Shown here: one piece after another, positions 47,101 through 57,084 of the stretch
Position numbering within the stretch: the stretch's first letter is position 1
Layout: each line of letters starts with the position of its first letter
DNA from: Cymodocea nodosa
Lineage: Eukaryota; Streptophyta; Magnoliopsida; Alismatales; Cymodoceaceae
Direction: 5' to 3'
NCBI GenBank assembly: GCA_036874045.1
Contig: CM072341.1
Location: 1,934,501-1,998,500, forward strand
DNA length: 64,000 nt
The notes under the pieces: generated by a model
What the model was told of the DNA's origin: nothing
Database searches by the model: none
Seen by the model: the letters and a program-made list of their open reading frames with translations, nothing else
Made by a program: the position numbers and the translations under genes

Positions 47101-48341
47101 CAACATATAGTAAATTTCAGAAAGTTAATTACATACCAGTCTCATGTTTTGCTTTGATAATATAAGAAGTTGTTGAAGGATGAAGTTGAATCAGCTGCTT
47201 CTCCTTTTAATTCTCCAACGAGTTCTCTTCTCTTTGCTTAATACTGGTAACCCGTAAATAACTCTAAGTTTTTGTTTTTATAATGCACGTCCATATTACA
47301 GATGCATCTTGTTGCAAGAATGTATCTTGTAACATGCGATATGGTTCCTATATTTATGGATACGTGCTCCACTTTAATTTCTCAACAACCACTAAACCCA
47401 CGAAGTCATGTATGTAGAGATAAGAATAACCGTTTAGCTAACTCCATGGACTAACTTTGTTGAGTTACAAATAACTCAACAAAGTGACCTTGGTTACTAT
47501 TCCTAACTTAATGAATCTAACCTTATCAAATTATAACCTATAGAAATTTTAGAGTGATAAACTAAAGTTATGAACCAAATAACTTTATGGTAGTTTGTAA
47601 ACTTAACTATATAACTTTACGGTAGTCTGTAAAGTTAACTATATAAGTTTATGATATTTTGTAAACTTAACTACATAAGTTATCGATAGTCCGTAAACTT
47701 ATGCACTTAGAAAATATTTTAAGTTTATTAGGTATACATAAATGTTGAATATAAATCATCTTCTCAATCATTAAAACATAAACATAATAATGTATAAAAA
47801 CATTATCCCTAATAATTAATTAACTCGAAGGAGTAGCTTAGGTTTCTATTTGCTAACTCCACAGACTAACTTCATTGAGTAATAAATAACTCAACGAAAT
47901 GACCTTATATACTGTTACAGCTTCATGGAGTTAATGTTAACTCAACAGACTAAGTTTATTGAGTTAGCACTTAGGCAATTTTTCTCAATAAATCTACTTC
48001 TCATTTTAACTCTTATATTTCTTTCCTACATATTATCAACGTGAATATAGTTAAATACATAGAATTAATTCAGTATTTAGAGTCAAACTCATTTAATTCT
48101 AAACATATATGCATATTTAACTCAAAGTTTTTTTACTGTTATGTAGAAAATAGAATTTTCTTCAACATGTAAATAATATTTAGATGTTTTCAAATCATTA
48201 TGCATTTAACCACATCATTTATAAATTTTTTTTAAAACAATCTTATAATGGTTCCAACAAATATATATATTTGAATTCCAATACAATTTTGAATTAAATC
48301 ATTCATGCACGTTCATATAATTTCAAAAGCATATTGATTTG
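47101..48341 (-). other. non-coding sequence upstream of the G3 gag
   Basis: No coding similarity. 'TAACTCAACAAAG' and 'GTTGAGTTA' words recur, as in Athila LTRs and spacers, so this may be leader or LTR sequence, but no TG...CA ends or primer site were recognised. Contains a 4 x 32-bp tandem repeat (47581-47708). The Sirevirus S2 begins at 48342 after ATTTG. Confidence 0.45.
47581..47708. repeat. four 32-bp tandem units
   Basis: Units at 47581, 47613, 47645 and 47677, each like 'aactttacggtagtctgtaa' followed by 'agttaactatat'. Each unit contains a short inverted pair (TTTACGG or similar with CCGTAAA-like sequence). Confidence 0.8.
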
Positions 48342-48952
48342 TGTTGAGTATTTTTGTTTTGATGATGTGTACTGAATGAAAATAATCATATTTGCTCAAT
48401 TACTATTGCTTGTGAAAAGAAATTAAAATCATCAATTAATACAGAAAAAGCTTACTGATATAAATACTTGTCTGTATTGGATCTGAAATTAATATCTAGT
48501 CGTTTCATTGCATTAATTTCTCATTTAGCTAAACGTTAAGTTAACGTGTGTTTTTATTGAAAAGCATGATATGTTTTAATGTTATATCTTCTGTATCATG
48601 AACAGTGCACGTTTAGACAACTCGTTAAGTTAGAGTTTTGCTTGTATAGAGGTCACGTGAGAACTCGTTAAGTTAGAGGCTTAAAGGTTAAAATAGGTCA
48701 CGTGATAACTCGTTAAGTTAGTGAGTAAAAGAAGAGACGAACTCGTTAAGTTACATGTGGTGAAATTATAAGTTACGAATGTTGTATTGTATCACATGAG
48801 GTGCACATGTTTAACTCGTTAAGTTAACATAACTAAACGGGTTGAGTTGCTATATTGAACACTAAGGCAACGCGTTAGGTTAGCGTTTTAAACTTAAGTT
48901 GTTATTTTTTGCACGTGGTAAAATTCTTATTATAAAAACATTTGTGTATTAC

Positions 48953-49070
48953 TGGTTCGTTGAGATATCATAACACAACGGAAATGGTTCGTTGAGTTAT
49001 CATAACACAACGGAGATGGTTCATTGAGATAGCATAACACCACAGACTTAGTTCGTTGAGTTAGCTACAG
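48953..49070 (+). repeat. 32-bp tandem units in the S2 U3
   Basis: Units start at 48953, 48985 and 49017 with a partial fourth. Each has 'GTTCGTTGAG' then 'CATAACACAACGG', a GTTG...CAAC inverted pair. Repeated in the 3' LTR (about 60501-60618). Confidence 0.8.
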
Positions 49071-49380
49071 TACTTCTCACGTGAAATGGCACATGAGGAA
49101 CTCGTTAAGTTAGAAACGTTAAGTTATATATATACTTGTGTTGCTCGTTTAGTTAACAATAAAGTAACGACTTCTTATTACACTGATGAAAAACATTTGG
49201 ACAAGAAAGTTTATTTTGCAGGAAATTTTTCAGAGATCCAGGACTGATGATTAAAGAAAATTTGAAATATAAACGTGGGTTAGAACGTGTGTGTTTCGAT
49301 GAAGGAAAAAGGAAAGACGTGGAGAAGTGGAAAACTAGTAGTGGTTAAACGTGAAGGATATGCATGAAATGAAGATATAG

Positions 49381-49388
49381 TATAAAAG
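49381..49388 (+). promoter_or_regulatory. TATA box of the S2 5' LTR
   Basis: TATAAAAG, identical at 60929-60936 in the 3' LTR. The first leader hairpin starts about 30 bases downstream, near the expected transcription start. Confidence 0.7.
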
Positions 49389-49413
49389 ACATAGAATTCT
49401 CGTTGATCAATTT

Positions 49414-49492
49414 ATCCTTGCACACAAAACGAAAAATCTTTTCAAGGATCAAACCATCCCTGCACACCAAAAGAAAAATCATTTTCAGGGAT
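49414..49492 (+). other. tandem leader hairpins of S2 with a compensated base pair
   Basis: Two 42-base units. Unit 1 has stem ATCCTTG/CAAGGAT (49414-49420 with 49443-49449). Unit 2 has ATCCCTG/CAGGGAT (49456-49462 with 49486-49492). The T-A pair of one is a C-G pair in the other. Both are kept in the 3' LTR (60962-61040). Confidence 0.6.
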
Positions 49493-49946
49493 CAAAAAAC
49501 ACCTCTTCGGGAGAATCTCTCAAGTGGAAGAAAGTTCAGTGAAGCATAAAAAGGTAAGATTTTCGTCACTAAAGATTTGAAGTATCAGAAGAAAGTAAAT
49601 TCGGTGAAGCATGAAAAGACAAGATATTCGTCACTGAAGAATTGCTGAAGAAGAAAAAGAAGATGAAGAAAGATCTCAAATAGGGAGAAAAGTTTTAAAT
49701 TCCGCAAATTAGTTCTCTGTTTGTAGTTATGAAATTGTTTAGATGATACATGGTATCGAAATATAATTGCATCTACAATTTCTGAGGAGAATTGAATTGT
49801 ATATTGTAATTGAAACCTTGAATAAAAATGATTTTATGAAAACAATGTCTCGACTTTTTTTGAGCTTTAAAGTTTCAATTATATTTCAGAAAATATTAAA
49901 GATACACAATTCACCCCCCTCTTGTGTAGCCATACGATCCTACAAG

Positions 49947-49958
49947 TGGTATCAGAGC
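49947..49958 (+). other. primer-binding site of S2
   Basis: TGGTATCAGAGC, exact complement of the 3' end of initiator-Met tRNA, two bases after the LTR. Confidence 0.95.
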
Positions 49959-50142
49959 TTTGTTAATAATCTTTGATATAAAATCGATACCAACTTATTT
50001 AATATCATTGCTTATTCTACCTTCCTTGTTTTTAAACAGAAATTAACCTAAGCATATGTTTAACTTTCTTGATTTAAGGTTCAAATTGTTTTAAAGTTTT
50101 TAGACTATTTAAAATCAAATAGGTTGAAAAATCTAAGGTAAA

Positions 50143-52401
50143 ATGGCTACTGGAAATGGTAATTTTTCTTTATATGAAGGCCAAAATCTTAATCGTCCTC
50201 CTTTATTTGATGGAATACATTTTGAATATTAGAAATATAGGATGACTGTTTTTCTTCAAAGTATAGATCATAAGTTGTGGTTCATGATTTCTAAATCATA
50301 TACTCCATTAACTACTCCTTATAATACTTGGACAATTACTGAAAAAGAAAATGAAACTCTGAATACTAAGGGCTTAAATATTTTATTCTATGCATTAAGT
50401 TATGAACAGTTCAGTAAAGTGTCAGCATATAAATCTGCTTATGAGGTGTGGCATGCATTAGAAGTTTCACATGAAGGTACTTCTCAAGTTAAAGAGACAA
50501 AAATAAACATGTTGATTCATAAGTATGAACTCTTTAAGATGCATGAAGATGAAAATATTTCTGAGATGTTTTCTAGATTTCTTGATATCATAAACTCTTT
50601 AAAATGTTTAGGAAAGAATTTTGAACAGAAGGATTTGGTGAGGAAAATTCTCAGATCCCTAAGTTCTAAATGGTCTCAGAAAGTAACATCAATTAAGGAA
50701 TCACGAGATTTAAATGTTTATACTATGAATGAACTTATAGGAAATTTAACAGCTTATGAAGTTCAATTAAATGAATCCCTGAGTCACAACAAACTAAAAA
50801 TGAAGAAAGAAATAGCCTTCGAAATTAATTCAGATTCTGATATATCTACTGATTCTGACGAGGATTTGATTTTGCTGACTAGGAAATTCAAGAAAGCATG
50901 GAAAGCTAGGAAACAACAAAGGAACAAAAATGATAAACACTCAACGTCAAAATCACTGAATGACAAGAATTCTTCATCCAGAAAGTATGTATGTTACAAC
51001 TGTAAGAAACTTGGACATCTTTCTCCAGATTGTCCTATGAGGAAAAATGAAAAGCAAAGTAGGACAAATCAGAAGAAGACGGCTCAGAAAACTCAGAAAA
51101 AGTTTTACAAGAAAAAGGCTTTGAAGGTCACTTGGGATGACACGTCTGAAGAGTCTGAATCTGAGGAATCAGCATCAAAATTTTCACATTCAGAAGAAGA
51201 ACAAGAGTTAGAAGACGTTGCTCATGTGTGCTTCATGGCAGATGAGTCTGAGGTAATATCTGATCCTGAAAGTCATTCAGATTTCAACTTTGATGAATTA
51301 TTATGTGCTTATCATGCATTATTACAAAAACTTAAAGTATGTAAACTGGAAAATAAGAATATTAGAAAATCTTCATCCATTATGGAAGAAGAAAATTGTT
51401 TCCTATCTACTACTTTAGAAAAGTTTAAATGTGATAATGAAAATCATGCAAGAGATTTGCAAAAATTTAGATTTAATGAATGTATCTTGCATGAACAAAT
51501 ACAGAATATAAATGCTAAAAAATTAAAGATATAATCTGAAAATGAAATGTTAAGAAACAATATAAATGAACTTGAATTAGAGATAGAAAAATTAAAACTA
51601 AGAGAGTAAGATTTAAATTCTACCTTTGAGAAATGGAATTTAAGTCAAACAAAGTTAGACAAACTAACTAGTACCCCTGCGGTGTCTTATAAATTTGGCT
51701 TCAGATTTGATTATCCTGAATATCCTGAATCTCAAGCCAATAAAGGATTTATTAGTTGCAGTTCAAGTAAATCCAAGACTAAAATTCCTTTTATTATGAA
51801 ACAAGGTAATAAATATGTAGAAGTAGGTACTTCAAGGGATGAATCATGCAGTAATAATATAAATCAATGTGATTTGTCAAATTGTACTTCTAACATGACT
51901 ATAAATGTTTCTAAAAATCTTGTTTCTTGTTTTGGAAATTCAGTTTCTAATGTTTCTAAAATTTCAAACAATTGTAGTAAACTGAAAATTTAGAAACCTG
52001 AGCATGTAATTTAATACACTGGTATTAGACCAATTGCTCATTCTGCATGTGATAAAACAAAAAATTCTTGTGCAGAAAAAGATTTTGTATGTACGGAAAG
52101 TGTTAATACAAGTACAAAATCTTGGTATGAACTTACAGAAATGTATAAGCATGACCAAAATAAATTAACATCTGATAAAAATATGTTTGGTCTTGATTAT
52201 ACTACATCTGAAAATAAAAAGAATGATTGCAAAAGCAATAATGCTATATGTGAGTACGAAGCTAATGATAAATCAATAGTACTTACAACTAATAAGAATA
52301 TAAATGCTAATGTTAAACTATTTTTAAACAAAAAGAAGAAATATGTGTTTAATGAACTTGGTCCTCAACAACATTGGGTACCAAGAAAAAGTTTTTCTTA
52401 A
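50143..52401 (+). pseudogene. gag region of S2 (fossil)
   Basis: Start MATGNGNF about 185 bases after the primer site, followed by 'NRPPLFDGIHFEY' and the copia gag-polypeptide domain ('YRMTVFLQSIDHKLW', 'MHEDENISEMFSRFLDIINS'). The zinc knuckle 'CYNCKKLGHLSPDC' is at 50992-51033, then a basic patch, 'KALKVTWDDTSEESESEE', a coiled-coil-like region and 'LGPQQHWVPRK' at the end. Sirevirus type throughout. Broken. Confidence 0.9.
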
Positions 52402-52429
52402 TTTGTGTTGTAGGAGGAAACAACATCAA

Positions 52430-52790
52430 AATGGATCTTGGACAGTGGAGCGTCAAGTCACATGACTAGACAAAAAAGTCTATTACAAAATTTTACAAAT
52501 ACCATGAAAGGAAGTGTAACATTTGGAAACAAAAACAAAGATAAAATCATAGGTATGGGCAATGTTCAAATAACTCCTACTTGTGTTATTTCGAATGTAC
52601 TATATGTAGAAAACCTAGGATTTAATTTGCTAAGTGTCATAAAACTAACTAAAAATGGATATTATGTAGTGTTTGAAGATAATGTATGCAAAATAATTGA
52701 TAAAAATATAGATGAAATTAAGTTTATTGCTAAAAGAAAAGTTCTGTATGTATTTTATCTTTACCTTCTGGTGCAGTTGATTTAAATTCA
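52430..52790 (+). pseudogene. protease region of S2 (fossil)
   Basis: 'WILDSGASSHMT' with the catalytic DSG at 52441-52449, then 'VENLGFNLLSVIKL'. Cleaves the polyprotein in family members. Broken. Confidence 0.88.
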
Positions 52791-54000
52791 TGTTTGCTAG
52801 CTGAAACTAGTGATGCATATCTATGGCATAGAAAGATTGGGCATATAAATATGAGACTATTACATAAACTATCTAGAAAACATTTAGTGAGAGGTTTACC
52901 AAAGATTAAATACTCAAAGAACTTTACGTGTGATGCATGTGAGTTAGGTAAACTTCACAAAAACTCTTTTAAATCCAAAACTGATATTTCAAGCAAGAAA
53001 GTCTTAGAACTTATACATATGGATCTATTTGGATCAACAAGAATCATGAGTCTTGGTGGTAAACGATATGTATTTGTTTTAGTAGATGACTTCTCTAGAT
53101 ACACTTGGGTATATTTTCTAGCATCTAAGACATAAGTTTTTGAAAAATTTAAAATGTTTTGCAATTTTGTTCAAAATGAGCAAAGTGTCTCTATTCAAAA
53201 ACATAGGAGTGATCATGGAACTGAATTTGATAATGATCAAATAGATAACTATTGTAATGAGCATGGCATTGATCACAGATTTTCTTTTCCAAGAGCACCG
53301 TGTCAAAATGGTGTTGTTGAGAGAAAGAATAGATCACTTCAAGAAATGACCAGAACTATGTTGAATGAACATAAGTTACCTCAAAATCTTTGGGCTGAAG
53401 TAGTAAATACAGCTTGTTATGTTATTAACAGAAGTTATTTAAGACCTCATGTTAATAAAACTCCTTTTGAAATTATGTTTAATAGGGTTCCAAAAATTTC
53501 CTATATGAAACCATTTGGCTATAAGTGTTTTATTCTTAATACTAAGGATAAAAGGGATAAATTTCAAACCAAATCGGATGAAGGAATTTTTGTAGGTTAC
53601 TCTACTAGAAGTAAAGCCTATAGAGTATATAACAAGACTTCTAGGACTATTGAAGAAACCCTCCATGTAAGCTTCAATGAAAATTCTCTTAGAAAATCTC
53701 AATCTAAAGCTGATAATGATGATATGATCAATTTTCCAAATGAGTTAGAGATCAATAGAGAGATTGATGATTTATCTGAGAAAATCAAAAATATGAACTT
53801 AACTGATCAAACTAATGATGAAAGTGATGGACTTTCAGATGTTGATGAGAATATTGAGGAAAATCAGAGAAATTGGCGTTATTCTTCGTCACATCCCATT
53901 ACTCAAGTCATTGATAATATTAATGAGGGAATTAAAACTAGAGCTTCAGTAAATTTAAATAGTATGTGTATGTTTGTTTCTATGGAAGAACCAAGGAATA
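52790..54000 (+). pseudogene. integrase region of S2 (fossil)
   Basis: Zinc-binding 'WHRKIGHINMRLLHKL' and 'CDACELGKLH', catalytic core 'IHMDLFGSTRIMSLGG', 'HRSDHGTEFDNDQ' and 'FPRAPCQNGVVERKNRSLQE', then 'KPFGYKCFILNTKDK' and 'SDEGIFVGYSTRSKAYRVYN', ending in an acidic linker to RT. Broken. Confidence 0.9.
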
Positions 54001-55520
54001 TACAAGAAGCATTATCTGATGAAAATTGGATAGTGGCAATGCAAGAAGAACTAAATCAATTCATTAGAAATGATGTATGGGAATTAGTCTCTCCACTAGA
54101 AAATCAGTCCATAATAGGTACAAAGTGGATCTTTTGAAACAAAACTAACGAAACTGGTCAAATTATAAGGAATAAAGCTAGATTAGTTGCACAAGGGTAT
54201 ACATAGGAAGAAGGATTAGATTATGATGAAACATTTGCTCCTGTGGCTAGGTTAGAAAGTATTAGAATATTATTGGCCTATGCTTGTTATGTGGATTTTA
54301 AATTATATCAAATGGATGTAAAGAGTGCATTTCTAAATGGTTTAATTAATGAAGAAGTCTATATAAAACAACCACTTGGATTTGAAGATATTAAAAATCC
54401 TGACTTTTTGTATAAATTGAAGAAAGCCTTATATGGTTTAAAGCAAGCACCTAGATCATGGTATGAAAGATTGTCTACTTTTTTAATAGAAAAAGGCTAT
54501 ATCATGGGAAAAGTGGATCATACTCTATTTATTAAGAGAGATGGTAAAGATCACATTGTTGTTCAAATATACGTGGATGATATAATCTTTGGAGCAACCT
54601 TTGATAAGTTGATAGAAATATTCTCTAAAGAGATGACTAATCAGTTTGAAATGAGTATGATAGGAGAACTTTCATATTTTCTAAGACTTCAAATTAAGCA
54701 AATGGATAAAGGTATATTTTTAAATCAGGAAAAATATGCAGTTGAAATGCTTAAGAAATTTAATTTTAATGATACAAGGATTCGAAGAACTCCTATGAGT
54801 ACTACTTTAAAGTTAGATATTGATGACATAGGAAAATCTATAGATCAAAGAAAATACAAAAGTATGATTGGTTCTTTACTTTATTTGACTGCTAGTAGAC
54901 CTGATATTATGTTTGCTGTGTGTGTTTGTGCTAGATTTCAATCTAATCCTAAGGAATCACACTTAATTGCAGTTAAAAGAATATTTAGATATATACAAGG
55001 AACTAAAAATTTCGGACTGTATTATTCTAAGGATAGTTCAATAGATCTTATAGGATATACTGATGCTAATTATGCAGGATCTAAATCTGATAGAAAGAGT
55101 ACCAGTGGCACATGTCAATTAGTGGGAAATAATTTGGTGTCATGGTTTAGTAAAAAGCAAAACTGTGTAGCACTTTCTACTACAGAAGCTGAATATGTTG
55201 CTGCTGCACTGTGTTGCACTTAGATTCTATGGATAAGGCAAACTTTAGAAGATTTTGGATTATCTTATGATACAACTGAGATTTATTGTGACAGTAGTTC
55301 TGCAATAAATCTTTCTAAAAATCCTGTATTACATTCAAGAGCAAAGCATATAGAGGTTAGACATCATTTTCTAAGAGATAACGTAATTAAAGGAAAAATT
55401 AAATTAGAATTTGTGTCTAGTAAAAATCAATTAGTTGATATATTTACAAAACCTCTAGATGAAAATACATTCTGCAACATTAGATTAAATTTAGGTATTT
55501 GTAGGCTATGTGATGTGTAA
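54000..55520 (+). pseudogene. reverse transcriptase and RNase H of S2 (fossil)
   Basis: RT: '[17 protein letters not shown]', '[17 protein letters not shown]', 'YGLKQAPRSWYERLSTFLIE', catalytic YVDD at 54570-54581, 'GSLLYLTASRPDIMFAVC'. RNase H: 'GYTDANYAGSKSDRKSTSGT', 'VALSTTEAEYVAAALC' and the pol end 'RLCDV'. Closest in wording to S1 and to Sireviruses generally. Broken. Confidence 0.93.
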
Positions 55521-57084
55521 AATGCTTAAACTCCACATAAAAAGATAAATATTATTGATGATGTTGTTCACCTCATAGATATTATATACTTATTATAAAT
55601 ATCTAAAGTAATATCTAAACTACTGCTTAAGATACTATGTATTTATTGTAAAATCATAGTAGTATCTTATTGATTTTAAGTAGTTTATCAATTTTAATGG
55701 TTTTTACGATTTTAAGTGGAAATGTAAATGAAAAACATTAAATACTTCTGACATTCTGAAATTTTGATTAAATGTTTTCTTTGAATCAAGGAAAATGCAT
55801 ATGATCATGCATAAATTTGACTTAATTGATTAAACTTGTAGAATAAGTTATATGTAACTCATCTTAAACTGTTAATCAAAAGTATAAGCTTATTGAAACT
55901 GATTCATATTCTCAGTAAAATCATAGAAGTAAAAATTGTATGAGATTTGTGTTTTATTGCATCTGTATTTATGGAATACATATATACTGTGCTTAAAATG
56001 AAAAGTGCTTACAAAGTAAAAATCTTTGAGAGTTTATTGATCAGTTTGATCACGAGCCTTTTGTACTTGAGCAGATAGGTATGTAAGGATTGTTGTCCTA
56101 AAAAAGGATTCTTTAAATCTGGCATCCTAAGGTCCTGATCAAATCTGGGATTGTTGATTGAAAGCTCATTACATGGGTACATTAGAAAGCTCTTGTATGA
56201 TTCAAGCTTTTCAAACTAACTTTTAAAGAAAATTATTAATATTTACTGTTTTGAAAAGAAAAAGTTGTTTCATTAATTACAGATATCTTTGAATCGCATA
56301 TAGTTTATACCAATATGACTACTGATTTATTGAATCAACATTAGTACTTTTGAAAATGTTTATTTGAGATACATTCTTTTATTCTCCTTGAATTAATCGA
56401 AGTGAGTTCAAAGTTGTGATTTGATTCATATACAGTAAGAATTGATTCTGGAAATCATTTTTGATGATGTCAGGATAACAGAAGTCTCTAAAAAGAAAAT
56501 GTAAAAGTATAGTTATACTTAACATCTATTGTCACTACAAGTATATTTTGTATTTTGATTGAATATATTTGAAGTATATTTGTAGGGGGAGCATTAACAA
56601 TGTCAAAAACAGATTAATATAATTTAAAATACAAATCTTAGTTAATCTGAATTAATGTCCTCTTAAAATCTTGATGAAATAATTTAAAAAGACAAGCAAA
56701 CTATTCTAGATTCAAAAGACAAAATGTTCAAATAGTTTACAATGTTCTCAAGATAATGTTAAGTTTAACATGTGTGTTGTTTTCGGAACGTTTCAGTTGG
56801 AAGCATCCGAAAATTGTTTTAAGTGTACTAACTAGACGTTATATTAGATAAGGTAACTTGTAAAACTGCCTCTAGACAGTGTTTTACTCGTTAGGTTAGT
56901 TAACTCAACGAGTTATACTTGAATATTTCGGGTACCTTGATTGAATAAACTTTATTCAATATTTATTTAATTTCTAAACCTGACTTCTCTTCACGTTGAG
57001 TTATACGCCTAAAAACCCTATTTAAACACTTATAACACGGGGACTTAGGTTATTTGTAAACTTTGTCAAGAAAATATTTCCCGC
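55521..57084 (+). other. S2 spacer between pol and extra ORF
   Basis: About 1.56 kb, no coding likeness. Contains the internal purine tract at 56581 and a short patch near 56780-56960 with 'TTTCGG', 'CATCCGAAAA' and 'CTCGTTAGGTTAGTTAACTC' words like those of the LTRs. Unlike S1 it lacks a clear Athila LTR segment. Confidence 0.6.
56581..56593 (+). other. internal polypurine tract of S2 (TGTAGGGGGAGCA)
   Basis: Same 13-mer as in S1 on the minus strand at 3724-3736, about 1.06 kb after the end of pol. Confidence 0.45.

Larger units (their letters stand above)
41046..48336 (-). mobile_element. Athila-type gypsy body G3 with captured F-box fragment
   Basis: Read right to left: untranslated or LTR-like sequence (47100-48336), capsid-type gag (45760-47100), F-box gene fragment (44800-45530), C-terminal gag text (43990-44800), protease, RT, integrase, spacer and the start of a third ORF. 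It is internally shortened, has no recognised LTR ends and many breaks. It is the only Athila body here that retains the capsid-type domain. Confidence 0.7.
48342..49944 (+). repeat. 5' LTR of S2
   Basis: TGTTGAG...CCTACA. U3 has at least six 'ACTCGTTAAGTTA' words, several next to TCACGTGA (G-box core CACGTG), and about three and a half 32-bp units 'tggttcgttgagatatcata...' (48953-49070). TATA at 49381, AATAAA at 49821. R/U5 has a hairpin pair (49414-49492) and two similar about 60-bp units (49525-49646). Confidence 0.95.

Noticed and set aside
47101-48336. Complete 5' LTR of G3
   Set aside because: LTR-like words are present, but I could not find TG...CA ends, a primer site or a matching second copy.
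48600-48830. ACTCGTTAAGTTA repeats as a CRISPR array
   Set aside because: Spacing is irregular, the setting is a plant LTR, and the repeats are duplicated in the other LTR.
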